Shown: positions 10,866-22,390, counted from the stretch's first letter. The stretch: DNA of 64,000 nt from Stomoxys calcitrans (GCF_963082655.1 NC_081556.1:151931501-151995500); one strand, 5' to 3'. Translations and numbers: made by a program. The notes: generated by a model not told the origin, from the sequence alone.

Positions 10866-11425
10866 TTTTATACCCACCACCATAGGATGGTATGGGTATA
10901 CTAATCTAGTCATTCCGTTTTGATCTAGGATCCTATAAAGTATATATATTCTTGATCGTCTCGGCAACCTGATTCGATCTAGCCATGACCGTCTGTCAAA
11001 ATCACGATAGCGTAAAGCTAACAGCTTGAAATTTTGCAGGTAGTTGGGGATTGCAAATGGACCATATGAGTTCGGATATGGATATAGCTCCATGTACGCT
11101 CCGAATCGGTCTATAACCTGCTATGGTCCCCAGTTAAACCGAACTCACGATTTTACAAACAGCTATTTTTCCCGATTTGACTGAAATTTTGCATGCTGTT
11201 GTCTGTCGTGACTTCCAACAACTGTGCCAAATACGGTCCAAATCGGGCTATAACCTGATATAGCTCCCCTTATAAAACGGTCTTTCGATTATCCTTGTTC
11301 GGTTCGTAGAAGCTTTAATTTTTGCTGTTTTGACAGATATTTATATTGTATAAATCTTTCGCAGAATACAAGGAGGTGGGTTCCCAAGATTTCATCCGGC
11401 CGAACTTAGCACGTTTTTACTTGTT
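10866..11425 (+). mobile_element. INE-1-like element, subfamily B, short copy
   Basis: The head is TATACCCACCACCATAGGAT, followed by the ATATATATTCTTGATCGTC block and a reduced (GTCY)n ('GACCGTCTGTC'). There are two to three tandem units. The terminus is 'CATCCGGCCGAACTTAGCACG', in which the left half of the usual palindrome is mutated. Confidence 0.8.
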
Positions 11426-12420
11426 GCTCCTAATGCAAAACATCAAAAATTGTCACCATTGTAATTTACCATCCGCACTCAACCGAGCTACTCAATATAC
11501 TGACTCTTTGCGCAGTCAAAACTGCCTGACTGACAAAAAAAAACTCACCCATTCTCTGTAGTAGGACTATTGGTCCGTCAAACGAATAATCATTTGCGGT
11601 TATCGAAATACTTTTGCAACCAAAGAGTTTTTGGGTTTATACAAAAGAAAGTTTTTTTTACGGTAGGAGAAGCAGCTAAAAGGTTTGCAATAAACAATAA
11701 CAGTAGCGTTCAAAAATGCTACGTTTATTGCTTACGTTTGATGTGTTGAAGGAAATCGCTACACGATAACAATAAAAGAAAAACTTCGTGATAAAAATAT
11801 TCTGTTTTTTTCGTTTGAGTGTGTAAACACCCTGTTTGATAGTTGCGCTACCTAGCACAAATCCGAAGTACTGAGTAGATTTCCAGTCAAACTGCTTTCA
11901 TGCGATAGCAGCCAATCGCTCAGGTACAGTTCAAAAGCAAAACCATTTAAATATATCGATATATCGAATATTCAGAAATAAATGTTATACTTGTTATCGA
12001 TAAACATATAAATCAAGTCTCGCCATCTAGTGGCCATTTTTTCTACGAATAAAATATTATGATTATATGGCAACGGTATTGCCAGGTTGTTGACTACACT
12101 AAAAGGTCATGTAAAATAATCGTCATTCCAGGTTTTTGGCTACACTTACATACAATTTGTAGTTTGACAGCAAGAACAAAAAGACATCTCGATTAATGCT
12201 AACAAACCCCTCGATAACTTATATTTGAAACAAAAAACTAAGAACAGAGTGTTTACTTCAAAAAACAAAATTTATTTATGCTATACGTAGTGTTGCTTAA
12301 TCAAAAAATTTTGCAAATAAGTCTGGCGCTTTTAAGCGGATAGATAATGTCCACGAAACTTCACCAAGTCAATGTTGAAGTGCTTTTGAATAAGTATGCA
12401 AAATTTGGGAGATTCAAATT
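11426..12420. other. Cib2 intron 3 single-copy-like segment
   Basis: No coding signal. It contains a TATCGATA pair and a CTCF-like site (separate entry). At 12345-12420 a short sequence resembles the 3' region of the Tc1/mariner-like remnant at 27000-27075 ('CACGAAACTT', 'AATAAGTATGCAAA'). Confidence 0.5.
11954..12034. promoter_or_regulatory. DRE-type TATCGATA pair and CTCF-like motif in Cib2 intron 3
   Basis: Two TATCGATA octamers, the DREF/BEAF-type motif of flies, lie at 11954-11961 and 11995-12002. CGCCATCTAGTGG follows at 12021-12033. Its reverse complement CCACTAGATGGCG fits the CTCF consensus CCASYAGRKGGCRS at 13 of 14 positions when the next base is included. The clustering is what architectural-protein sites look like in flies. 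It may equally be the left end of the C-type element that follows. Function is inference. Confidence 0.35.
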
Positions 12421-12439
12421 AATTTAGGGGTATACCCTA

Positions 12440-14200
12440 ATTTTCCGAAACGCCAGATCTCAGAGATGGGTGGTGCGATTTAAGCGGAATTTTATGTGTT
12501 CTCATATAGTACCTTAAAAATAAAAAATTGGTATCCAAATTTCGGATGGGGTACATAGGGGGGCTGCCCCACTCTAAAACCTACCAAACGTATATTTAGG
12601 CCATTCACGACAATATGGGACTCAAATGATAGGTATTTAGGATAGGAAAACGTATCTGATATTCAATTGTCGGACCAAGTGCTACGGGGACCACCCCAAG
12701 CCTCAAAACACCCCTAAATCGGACATATTTACCGACCATGCCAATATGGGACTCAAATGAAAGGTATTTGCGAGTAGAATACGAATCTGACTATTGCAAT
12801 TTGAGGCTCAAATAAGAGGATTTTTAAAGTGGCACACGAATCCGATATATATTTTCAAGGCCAACTCACTGAGTGACCGCCCATCACCCAAAACACCCCC
12901 AAGCCGGTCATGTTTGCCGACTATGGAAATATGGAGCTCAAATTAAAGGTATGTGGAAGTAGACCACGTATCTGATATCAACATTAGGGGCCCAACTGTC
13001 TAGGGGACGTCCCACCACCATAACAACCCCCAAATAGGACGTATTTGCTCACCAAGACAATTTGGGTCTTAAAAAGAGTGGAACTAAATATTCATAGTTT
13101 TTAGGGCCAATACCCCAAACCGGACATATTTGCTGACTTTTGTAATAAGGAGTTTAAATGAGATTAGAAAACGAATTTGATATCCAATTTTGGGGGCAAT
13201 GGCAATATGGGGTTCAAATAAATGATATATAGATAAGATATATGTGAATAGAGTACGTTGCCCATATATTTTCCGGGCTTAGTGTTTGTGGGACCACCCC
13301 AATCCCCAAAACACCCCTAAATCTGGCATATTTACCGACCATGTCAATGTGGAGCTTAAATGAAAGGTATTGGGGATAGAGCAAGAATTGATACCCATTT
13401 TCGCAAGAATTGATATCCAATTTTTTACTGACCATCGCAATATGGGGCTCAAATGAAGGTATTTGGGAGTAGAATACGAATTTGATATCCAAATGTAGGA
13501 CCATGTATTTAGGGCATCACCCCTTTCCCAAAACACCCCCAAAGGGGAAAAAATTTCCAACCATGGCAATATGTGGCTCAAATGAAAGGTATTTGAGGTT
13601 AGAAAACGAAATTAATAACCTATTTTGGAGCCATGTGTTTGGGGGACGCCTCATTTTATGGGGTCCACACCACACCCTAAACCCACCAAACCCATGTACT
13701 CTTTGTGGGGAATGGGCGATGCTCCAAATACATGTTCCCTCATTTGGATATCACACTTGTATTCTACTCCAAAATACCTTTATTAAAGCCCCATATTGCG
13801 ATGGTCAGTAAATAATTACTGTTTGTTTTGGGGAAGGGGTAGACCCCCAGAAAATTGGTCCCGAAAGTGGGTATCAATTTCATGTTATACTTTTCATTTG
13901 AACGCCGCACTGACCTGGTCGGTAAATATGTCCGATTTGGGTATGTTTTGGGAAGTGGTCCCTCCAACACTTAGCCCTGAAAATAAATCAGCATTGTGCT
14001 CAGCTCCCAAATATCATTTATTTGAACCTAATATTGCCATTGGCCTCAAAATTGGAAACCAAATTCCTAAACCCAAACCCCTTATTGCAAAATTTAGCAA
14101 ATATGGTTTGGGGACCATACCCTAAACCATTTTCGTTTGAAATTTCGGGGATGGGAAATTAACGATAGTATCGGTATTATCGATATTTATTATTAAAACT
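12440..14200 (-). repeat. C-type tandem array (95-135 bp units)
   Basis: Diverged repeats of 'CAAATGAAAGGTATTTG', 'GCAATATGGGGCTC' and 'AAAACACCCCTAAAT' run mostly in - orientation up to about 13670. From about 13690 to 14120 they turn to + orientation ('AATACCTTTATTAAAGCCCC'), so the array contains an inversion. It ends in GGGATGGGAAATTAACGATAG and a TATCGATA octamer (14178-14185), the same edge as the C array at 40611-42776. Confidence 0.75.
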
Positions 14201-14204
14201 ATCG

Positions 14205-14400
14205 AAAAAATTCAGGACTCAAAAGAAGTCAAATCGGGAGGTCTGTTTATATGGGTGCAACACCAGGTTATACACCGATTTAGACCGAACTTGGCATAGT
14301 TGTTGGAAGTCGAAACAGAACACTAAATGCAAAAATTTCACGGACGGACGGACAGACATGGCTAAATCGACTCAGAATGTTGAGACGATCAAGAATATAT
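14205..14400 (-). mobile_element. INE-1-like fragment, subfamily B
   Basis: The fragment reads 'CTCAAAAGAAGTCAAATCGG', then 'GAACTTGGCATAGTTGTTGG' and the microsatellite 'CGGACGGACGGACAGACATG', ending at ATCAAGAATATAT. It is truncated on both sides. Confidence 0.75.
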
Positions 14401-15593
14401 TTCAGGAGGACTGCCTTACTCATTTGAACGCTATTGTAATTTGGTGAAAGCTATTGTGTTTTCTTGAAAATTATTGTGATTATTTTAAAGTGTTTCAAAT
14501 CAATTTTTTGTGGTGTTATCGGCGGAGTAAAGTGTCGCCATAATCATTACAGAAGATGAAGGGTACGCAACTGACTAGTGATGGGCCCTCAATATTTCCC
14601 ATCCAGCCAGATCATCCATTTTAAATGAAAGACTGCTACTCCTGTTGTTGTTGTGGTCGCCATAGAGCTCAACTTTGAAGTGGTTGTGGATGTCGGTAGT
14701 GAATGCATCGACTTCTGCCAATTGCATACATGTAAAAACTTTAACAAACAGCCCATATTTGACTCGAGCTATACGTTGTTGCAATGAAAAATATCCTTAA
14801 GCTTAATTATGACCCAGTATACAATAATTCTAGAGGATGTGAAAATCCTTTTTTTTTCCTTGCTTTCATTTTCGAAATTTGATTAAGACCAGCAACTTTT
14901 GTAGTTGTATTATTTTTCCGTTGCAGAATTTCACAAACCTGAAGACAAAGGACAGGATTATTTATTTGAAATTTCTCAGTTTAAATATAAGGTACAAGTG
15001 CAACCAGAGCAATGCTTAATGGCAGTGCAACCAACCAGTATGAAGACTTCATATTTCCGCATGCATGATGTAAGAAGCAATTACAAGAAGGCAAGCATTA
15101 AATGAAGCTTAAAATTGACAAATGTAAACACACAATGCTGGACACACACACAGAGACCCCCCATCTAGCATTCAATCGATGTCAAAGTCAGCACAAGACT
15201 TCGATGAATGAATGGCCTTTGGGGGCTTTCGAAGGGAAGCCAAAAGGATTTCACTTGGTAAATTACAATGGTCTTTATGGTTTTTACTTTCATATTTCAA
15301 CAAAATGAGATTTACACATGTCCGTTGTAAGACGATTCGTCTCGACTGGACTGGACTGAACTCAGTGGCTAGCATGCATCCAAAGGAAAATTTGATATTA
15401 CAGACCACCAATTACTACCCTCATCCATGCACCCTTTCATCGTTTATCATCAATGGAAGGACAAAGTTGGTGGTTGGTGTTTATCTTTGTAGTTATAGCC
15501 AGAGCCAAGACATTTGTTGCCCGGAACATTTTCATTTGAGAGCAACCAACGATTTGTAGGGACTTGCATAGACATTGGGTCGTCATGCAAATA
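14401..15593. other. Cib2 intron 3 single-copy-like segment
   Basis: No repeat family recognised and no convincing exon. Short open frames occur at 14905-15105 and 15212-15559, but they lack recognisable domains, and the adjacent AG and GT signals do not define a consistent exon. Confidence 0.45.
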
Positions 15594-17421
15594 AACAATT
15601 AAAAACGTGCTAAGTTCGGCCGGGCCGAATAATATATACCCTCCACAATGCATCGCAATTGTCGACTCCTTTCCCGGTGTCTTTTTTTAGGCAAACAAAT
15701 TAAAGGAAGGGATAAAAGAAAATAATTGCTATGCTATTGGAGCTATATCAAGTTATGGTCACATTCGGACTATAATAAAATGAATGTTGGGGACCATAGT
15801 AGAAGTCACTGTGTAAAATTTCAGCTAAATCGAATAAGAATAGCGCCTTTAGGGGCTCAAAAAGTAAAATAGGGAGATCGTTTTATAGGGAAGCTGAATT
15901 AGGCTGTAGACCGGTTCAGACCATATTTGACACATATGTTGAAGGTCATGTTGTACAAATTTCACCCAAATCAGATAATGATTGCGCCCTATAGAGTCTC
16001 AAGAAGTCAAGATCCCAGATCGATTTATATGGCAGCAATATCAGGTTATTGACCGATTTGAAGTTTGCACAGTTGTTGGCAATCATAACAAAACACCTCA
16101 TGCAAAAATTTCAGCCAAATAGGATAAGAATTGCGTGCTCAGAAGGCTCAAGAAGTCACGCAAAGAAACGCGTTAGAAAAAAAATTAGCGAAATCGGATA
16201 GGATTCGCTCAAGAAGTCAAGACCCCAGATCGGTTTATATGGCAGCTATATTAGGTTATGCATCGATTTCATCCCTACTTGGCACAGTTGTTGGAAATCA
16301 TAACAAAACATCTCATGCAAAATTTCAGCCAAATAGGATAAAAATTACGCCCTCTAGTGGCTCAAAATGTCAAGATTCAAAATCGGTTTATATGGCAGCT
16401 ATATCAAGTTATGGACCGATTTGAACCATACTCGGCACAATTGTTGAAAGTTATAACGAAACACGTCGCGCAAAATTTTAGCGAAATCGTATAGGATTCG
16501 CGCCCTCAAAAGGCTCAAGAAATCAAGATCCCAGATCGGTTTATATGACAGCTATAACAGGTTGTGGACCGATTACAACCATACTCAGCACAATGTGTGG
16601 AAATCATAAAAAAACATGTCATGCAAAAAAAAAAAAAAGCGTCAAAAATTTTTTTAGCCATATCGGATAGGATTCGCGCCCCCAAAAGGCTCAAGAAGTC
16701 AAGACAGCTATATTAGGTTATGCATCGATTTCATCTCTACTTGGCACAGTTGTTGGAAATCATAACAAAACACCTCATGTAAAATTTCAACCAAATCAGA
16801 TAATAATTGCGCCCTATATAGGCTCAAGAAGTCAAGGTTCAAGATCGGTTTTAATGGCAGCTATATCAAGTTATGGACCGATTTGAACCACTCTCGGAAC
16901 AGTTGTTGAAAGGCGTAACGAAATACGTCGTGCAAAATTTTAGCCAAATCGAATGGGAATTGCGCCCTCTAGAGGCTCAGGAAGTCAAGACCCCATATCG
17001 GTTTACATGACAGCTACAACAGGTTATGGACCGATTACAACCATACTCACCACGGTGTGTGGAAATCATAAAAAAACACGTCATGCCAAATCGGATAAAA
17101 ATTGCGCCCTGTTGTGGCTCAAGAAGTCAAGATCCAATATCGGTTTATATGATAGCTATATCAAAATGTGGACCGGTATAGCCCATTGACAATCCCAACC
17201 GACCTACACAAATAAGAAGTATTTGATCAAAATTTCAAGCGGCTAGCTTTACTCCTTCGAAAGTTAGCGTGCTTTCGACAGACAGACGGACGGACATCGA
17301 CATAAAATGTCATGACGATCAAGAATATATATAATTTTTGGGGTCTGAGACGAATATTTCGAGTAGTTACAAACAGAATGACGAGATTAGTATACCCCCA
17401 TCCTATGATGGAGGGTATAAA
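15594..17421 (-). mobile_element. INE-1-like element, subfamily B, long copy
   Basis: Read on the + strand it begins at the palindromic terminus (AAAACGTGCTAAG then TTCGGCCGGGCCGAA). About eight 153-bp units follow, with 'CTCAAGAAGTCAAGA' and 'TATGGCAGCTATATCA'. It then has GACAGACGGACGGAC (about 17278-17292), ATCAAGAATATATATA, and the stem-loop end CCCCATCCTATGATGGAGGG. Unit 16962-16975 reads GCGCCCTCTAGAGG. Deletions and A-runs break several units. Confidence 0.85.
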
Positions 17422-17700
17422 AAGGATAGCTGCTCAATATTCTTCTCTGGTATTTGATGAAATTCTGTTGGCTTTGTAAAGGGATCAATTTTAGATATCA
17501 TCCATTTTACGATTTGAATCCTGAGCCCCCTGCAGGGGGCTCTATTTTAATATGATTTCTCCATTGTAAAACCTTTTTTGGCTTCCATGTTTTATAAAAC
17601 ATTATGGCCTATTGTAAACTATCATCTTATTCGCTTTCCATTTGCTACGACATTCTCATCATGCAGTTTGGTTTCTTCTTCGTCTTGTTTTTCGTTTCAG
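17422..17700. other. End of Cib2 intron 3
   Basis: Single-copy-looking sequence with a strongly T-rich tract and acceptor TTCGTTTCAG|AT at 17700/17701. Confidence 0.5.
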
Positions 17701-17918
17701 ATTTCGATCAAGATGGCTTCATTGGACGTGCTGACCTTTTGTGCAGTTTAACCACAATGACCAAAAATGAATTAAGCCCAGAGGAGCATCAGCAAATAGC
17801 CGATAAGGTCCTGGAGGAGGCAGACGTCGATGGTGATGGCAAGTTGTCATTTCTCGAATTCGAACATGTCATTTTGCGGGCACCCGATTTTCTATCAACT
17901 TTTCACATACGGATTTAA
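17701..17918 (+). CDS. Cib2: Cib2 coding exon 4 (EF3, EF4, C-terminus)
   Basis: The last exon completes Asp118 and encodes residues to 189, then TAA. EF3 loop residues 118-129 are DFDQDGFIGRAD, with ligands at positions 1, 3, 5 and 9 and Asp at position 12, as in human CIB2 EF3. EF4 loop residues 159-170 are DVDGDGKLSFLE, a canonical Ca2+ loop with Glu at position 12. The C-terminus APDFLSTFHIRI is identical to human CIB2, whose C-terminal tail contacts the hydrophobic partner groove. All key ligands are present, so the protein should be functional. The long intron before this exon (about 7.6 kb) is mostly repeats. Confidence 0.95.
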
Positions 17919-18076
17919 ATGCAAGCCAACCAATTTTGTATGTGTCTATGAATGTGTGTTTGTTGTGTGTGTGGGAGTGTGGAGACAGTAACAGGATGAC
18001 TGAGGGAGAAGTCTATTGGCAAACCACACAATGGGAATTCCTTTGCTGGACATAGAAAGGCGTATACATATACATA

Positions 18077-18092
18077 AATAAAATCAAATAAA
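18077..18092 (+). terminator. Cib2 polyadenylation signals
   Basis: Two AATAAA hexamers at 18077-18082 and 18087-18092 lie about 160 bases after the Cib2 stop codon and are followed by GT-rich sequence. This is a plausible 3' end. Confidence 0.6.
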
Positions 18093-18420
18093 ATTCCTAA
18101 TCGATAACCAATAACTTTTTTGTTTGTCTGTGTGTTTGTGTGTGGGTGTGTTTATATGGGATATATTGTATATTCATTGGATTCTTTTTATTTGTTATAA
18201 ATTCTGAAATTTATCTACATAGGACACAAAGTTATTTAAGAGTGGCTTCTGCAGTTACATCACTGGGGTATGCAAATCTACATACACATAGATTTGTGTG
18301 TATATTATTGTTGATGGTTTACAGTAGTAGAGAAATGCATTCCAATGTTTTTATTTATCGGCCGAATCGAGAGCATATTAAAGCTGGTCATTGCAAAGCT
18401 CAATGGAAACAAATGAAAAC
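18093..18420. other. Downstream of Cib2, nothing recognised
   Basis: GT-rich and AT-rich DNA without a domain-bearing open frame or a known repeat. Confidence 0.4.
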
Positions 18421-18750
18421 GTGATAAGATCGGCCTGGATGAATCTTGGGAACACACCACCATGGATTCTGCTAAAAATATATGCAAAATTAATTTAATT
18501 GAAGGGCATAATTTTACTCAGACATGTACCAAATGTCTGCCAAACTGGGCAAACATTACAGCTTCTGGGAACCGACCAACGATAAACGAGGGATGGGTTT
18601 ATATGGAAGCTATATCAGGCTAAAAACTGATTTGGACCATACTTGGCATAGTTGTTGGAAGTCGTATCAGAACACTACATGCATAATTTCAGCTAAATCA
18701 GACAAAAATTGAGGCTTCCTGGGGCTCCAGACGTGAAATCGAGAAATCGT
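18421..18750 (-). mobile_element. INE-1-like fragment, subfamily B
   Basis: It starts inside a decayed terminus (GATCGGCCTGGATGAATCTT) and carries two unit copies ('GGAAGCTATATCAGGC', 'TTGGCATAGTTGTTGGAAG'). The (GTCY)n and head are missing. Confidence 0.75.
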
Positions 18751-18751
18751 G

Positions 18752-19012
18752 GTATGCAAATGTTGCCCATTAACATTCCACTAAGAAACGGGGGCAAACT
18801 TCTCACATATCAATGAGTGCAGTCCGATTCAAGTTTAAGCTCAATGACAAGGGGCCTCCATTTTATAGCCGGGTCCGAACGGCGTGCCGCAGTTCGATAC
18901 CTCTTTGGAGAGAAGTTTTGCATGCATAGTACCTCACAAATGTTGCCAGCATTAGGAGGGGAAAACCACCGCTGAAAATTTTTTTCTGATGGTCTCGCCT
19001 GGATTCGAACCC
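18752..19012 (-). mobile_element. tRNA-derived SINE, 5'-truncated copy
   Basis: This is the reverse complement of the SINE at 21630-21942: 'TTCCACTAAGAAACGGGGGC', 'CAATGAGTGCAGTCCGATTC', 'TTATAGCCGGGTCCGAACGG' and a B-box region 'GGATTCGAACCC'. It stops before the A box. Confidence 0.8.
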
Positions 19013-19069
19013 AAACAATTTTTGATGATTTCGTATTCTTTGAATATAAACCTAATCTTATGATCTCAT

Positions 19070-19612
19070 AAAATCGGATTTTAGTTATATATAGCTGCTA
19101 CATAGACCGATCTCCAAACTTAAAGTCTTGAGGCAATAAGTTGGTAATTTTTCATCCGATTTCGATGAAATTTGGCACAGTGAGTTCTGATAGACCCTTA
19201 CCCATTTCTGTGAAGTATGGTTCAGGTCGGACTTTATTTGCAGATAGCTGCCCTAAAGACCGACCGCCCGATCTTCCGATATACGGTATTGAGGCCATAA
19301 GTGATCCATTTATTGCTCGAATTCGATAAAATTTAGCACAGTGTGTTCTGGTAGACCCCTACCCATTCCTGTCAAATGTGGTCCAGATCGGACCATATTT
19401 GGATATACCTGCCATATAGACCGAACTCCCGATATAGTGTAATGAGCCAATATAGAGCAGTTTTTATCCGATTTCGATGAAATTTGGCACAGCGAGTTCT
19501 GGTACCCCGCTTAACCCTTTTGTTGAATATTGTTTAGAGTATTGAGCCCATAAAAGAAGAATTTTTCATCCAATTTTTATGAAATTTGAAACATTGTGTT
19601 GGGTATTTACCC
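19070..19612 (+). mobile_element. INE-1-like fragment, subfamily A variant
   Basis: Three to four units run 'GATTTCGATGAAATTTGGCA', 'AGTGAGTTCTG', 'GATAGACCCTTACCCATT' and 'AGCTGCC'. The wording differs from the other A arrays (CTGATAGACCCTTACCC rather than TTAGGCCCTTCGACATC), so this may be a third unit variant. No ends are preserved. Confidence 0.7.
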
Positions 19613-20730
19613 GGTAGAAACCCATCTCTACACACATATTAAACGCCTGGTCGAGTATCCTTTTTGAAGAAATAAGCCGCAATGAACGAAATGTGGAAGA
19701 GCATGAAGAGTTTTAAGAATTTTCCAACAAACGCAGCCGTTTAATGAATTTCATTTATCGACCACATTTGATAGATTTTCAAATTTCTACCCATTTTAAT
19801 GTCCATAAACAATTGCCATGAAGACTGCATATTTTAGTTCATATATAAAGTTGTTAAGAGAGTACGAGATGCCTAAAAAAATACAACTAAAACAAATTAA
19901 AAAAAATATAGCTTTGTGGATATGTATGCAGATTCATTGGAATGAAAATTCCAATCCATTTCAATGGCTTCATACTCACAGCGATTGTGATGACCTTTGG
20001 GAGAACATAACTGGCAATATTTTAACATTCCTTTGGAATGTTGATCTCATAAAAGTAACAAGGACTGAGTGAATTTTCTAGAAAACTTTAAACTTGTTTT
20101 TTTACTTTGGAATATTCTTTCACAACTGCAGCGATAATAGTAGTAAAAGATTATTTCAAAGAAATCACAGATAATATAAAAATATTTTAAGGAAACATTA
20201 TTCATAAGTTGGAAATAATATGCTAATCTATTTTCTATTGGTCAGGTCGAACTTTAAAAAAAGGTATGTGATTTGACTCGAAAGTTTAGAGTCTAAGCCA
20301 ATAAGCTTCATGCATTTTGGGCCTAAACATACAAAGTTGGAATCAACAGCAGAATCAACACTAAAGAGTCTTCTTAAAGTGGAGGTTGGATAGCTTAGTT
20401 CATACTGGTATATCTGTTAAACTAGAAATGAAAGCTACATGACATTTGTTTTATTGACTGCTCATAATATTCTTTACAAAACAATTTTCTGAGTTCATTT
20501 AATAAAAAGTTATTCCTTAAAGCGTAATATGTACTGTGATTACGTTATATTTGGCTGGAAAGTCGCAATCCGATATTGTTGGCGAACTCAAACACCTAAA
20601 AATGAACAAATTATTTGTGCATCGCAAGATAAATCGTTATAATGGTACTGGTAGCGTTGCCAAATGCCATGGTGGCGGTCCACAAATAAAAAAGACGTCG
20701 GTGGTGTCGAGGTAGATAGAAATACTGGAG
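19613..20730. other. Intergenic DNA, no gene recognised
   Basis: AT-rich sequence with short open frames only (for example 19818-20072) and no recognisable domain. No repeat family was identified. Confidence 0.45.
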
Positions 20731-20812
20731 GCCACCGTAGCATAGAGGTTAGCATGTCTGCCTCTGACGGTGATCGCCCGTGGTCGAGAACATCAGAAAA
20801 AACTTTCAACGA
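20731..20812 (+). mobile_element. SINE head fragment
   Basis: 'GCCACCGTAGCATAGAGGTT' and 'TGCCTCTGACGGTGATCGCC' match the A-box half of the tRNA-derived SINE at 21630. The B box is damaged (GTGGTCGAGAACATC). Confidence 0.7.
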
Positions 20813-20828
20813 CGTGAGGAACTTTGTG

Positions 20829-21000
20829 AGGAACTATGCCGGGCCGAATCTTGGGTACCCACCACCATGGATTCCGCTAAAATTGTACCTATATTAACTG
20901 AGTTTTTGTTTGAATTATTTTGTTACAATCAAATCGGGAATTGATTGAGGCATCAATGATCTCAAGAAGTCATATCGGGATATCGGTACTTAGGGGCACC
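20829..21000 (-). mobile_element. INE-1-like terminus fragment
   Basis: 'GCCGGGCCGAATCTTGGGTA', 'CCACCACCATGGATTC' and then a partial unit, 'CTCAAGAAGTCATATCGGGA'. Truncated. Confidence 0.7.
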
Positions 21001-21029
21001 ATTTCACCATATTGACGGATACGGATAAA

Positions 21030-21410
21030 AAAATGGAATCCAACTCTATTGGTTCTCTTGAACATCGTCGGAATGGGGGTAGCGTTGTATTGCTCTATCG
21101 TTATTTTCATGGCGTGAGTTTCAGGGATATTCGTCTCTTATCCCTGACGTTAGTATGTTCACCAGCAATACAAGACTTGCCAGGAACTCACACCCGTTTG
21201 TAATTGATTGGCCGGTCGACCGAACCATGCATTACCGAGAAAATTAGTTTTTCGCCCGAACCATTCGTATGTGGAATCGACTTCCGGCTAATGTCTTTCC
21301 CACCGACATCGACGTTCAGAAATTTAAGACTAATATCAATAAACACTACTCCCTCTTATCCCCCTCCAACCCATAACTTTCCCAATGCACTGCATATATA
21401 GGGGACACCC
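21030..21410 (+). pseudogene. CR1/Jockey-like LINE, C-terminal fragment
   Basis: Frame one reads 'LEHRRNGGSVVLLYRYFHG'. A shifted frame continues 'NSHPFVIDWPVDRTMHYREN', 'SFFARTIRMWNRLP', 'VFPTD' and 'FKTNINKHYS'. This is the conserved C-terminal pattern after the reverse transcriptase of arthropod Jockey/CR1-type LINEs (YRYFHG ... HPF ... TxxYxxSFFxRxxRxWNxLP ... FK). At least one frameshift near 21190-21240 separates the halves, and the rest of the element is missing. Confidence 0.75.
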
Positions 21411-21449
21411 CCTGCGCGTTGGATACGTGAAAAAAAAACTGGACACTGA

Positions 21450-21625
21450 TGTTGTGAGTCATAAGATAGGTTTTTGGATAAAATTTCAGTCAAATCGGGT
21501 GAAAATAGAGTATGCTAGGAGCTCAAGAAATCAAATCTGGGGATCGGTTTAATTGAGGCTTCTAGGTTTTTCAAGAAGTCAAAACTGGAGATCGGCTTTT
21601 ATGGAGCTCTATTCAAAGCTGTAGC
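21450..21625 (-). mobile_element. INE-1-like fragment, subfamily B
   Basis: Two partial units: 'AAATTTCAGTCAAATCGGGT', 'AGCTCAAGAAATCAAATC' and 'TTCAAGAAGTCAAAACTGG'. No termini. Confidence 0.65.
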
Positions 21626-21629
21626 GCAG

Positions 21630-21942
21630 AATGCCACCATAGCGCAGAGGTTAGTATGTCCGCCTATGACGCTGAACGCACGGGTTCGAATCCTGGCGAG
21701 ACCATCAGAAAAAATTTTCACCGGTGGTTTTCCCCTCCTAATGCTGGCGACATTTGTGGGGTACTATGCCATGTAAAACTTCTCTTCAAAGAGGTGTCGC
21801 ACTGCGGCTCGCCGTTCGGACTCGGCTATAAAAAGGAGGCCCCTTTGAGCTTAAACTTGAATCAGACTGCACTCATTGATATGTGAGAAGTTTGCCCATG
21901 TTCCTTAGTGGAATGTTCATGGGCTAAATTTGTATTTGTATT
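21630..21942 (+). mobile_element. tRNA-derived SINE, most complete copy
   Basis: The tRNA-like head has an A-box region 'TAGCGCAGAGGTTAGTATG' and a B box GGTTCGAATCC at 21683-21693, about 40 bases apart, as in an internal RNA polymerase III promoter. The body follows: 'AAAAATTTTCACCGGTGGTT', 'CTTCTCTTCAAAGAGGTGTC', 'GGACTCGGCTATAAAAAGG', 'GAGAAGTTTGCCCATGTTCC'. It ends in TTTGTATTTGTATT. Other pieces in the window share the same parts, so it is a family. No protein is encoded. Confidence 0.85.
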
Positions 21943-21949
21943 CAAATCT

Positions 21950-22195
21950 GAACCGATATGCTCAATGACCTACACCAATAAGAAGCATCTGCGCAAAATT
22001 TCAAGCGGCTAACTTTACGAGTTCGACCGATATCGTGATTTCGACAGACGGACGAACAAGGCTAGATCGAGTCAGAGTGTCGAGATGATCCAAAATATAT
22101 ATACTTTATGGGATCGCAGAACAATATATCGAGGTGTTACAAATGTAATGACTAGATAAGTATACCCCCAAACTATGGTGGCGGGTATAAAAATA
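21950..22195 (-). mobile_element. INE-1-like head fragment
   Basis: 'TCAAGCGGCTAACTTTACGA', a worn microsatellite 'GACAGACGGACGAACAAGGC', 'ATATATACTTTATGGG' and the end stem-loop 'CCCCAAACTATGGTGGCGGG'. No tandem units remain. Confidence 0.75.
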
Positions 22196-22199
22196 GGTA

Positions 22200-22390
22200 T
22201 GGCAGCCATGGAAAAACTTCTTTCCATAGAGGTATCGCACTGCGTCACGCCATTCGGACTGGGCTATAAAAGGAAGGTCCCTTATCATTGAGTTTAAACT
22301 TGAGACGCACAGCACTCATTTATGTGTGAGAAGTTTGCCCCTGTTCCCTAATGAAATATTCATGGACAAATTTGCATTTGCATCTTTCTT
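22200..22390 (+). mobile_element. SINE body fragment
   Basis: 'CTTCTTTCCATAGAGGTATC', 'TTCGGACTGGGCTATAAAAG' and 'TGAGAAGTTTGCCCCTGTTC' match the SINE body. The tRNA head has been replaced by the preceding INE-like piece. Confidence 0.75.

Noticed and set aside
14905..15559. Open frames after TTGCAG in Cib2 intron 3
   Set aside because: No recognisable domain, no matching phase with Cib2 exons and no donor defining an exon.
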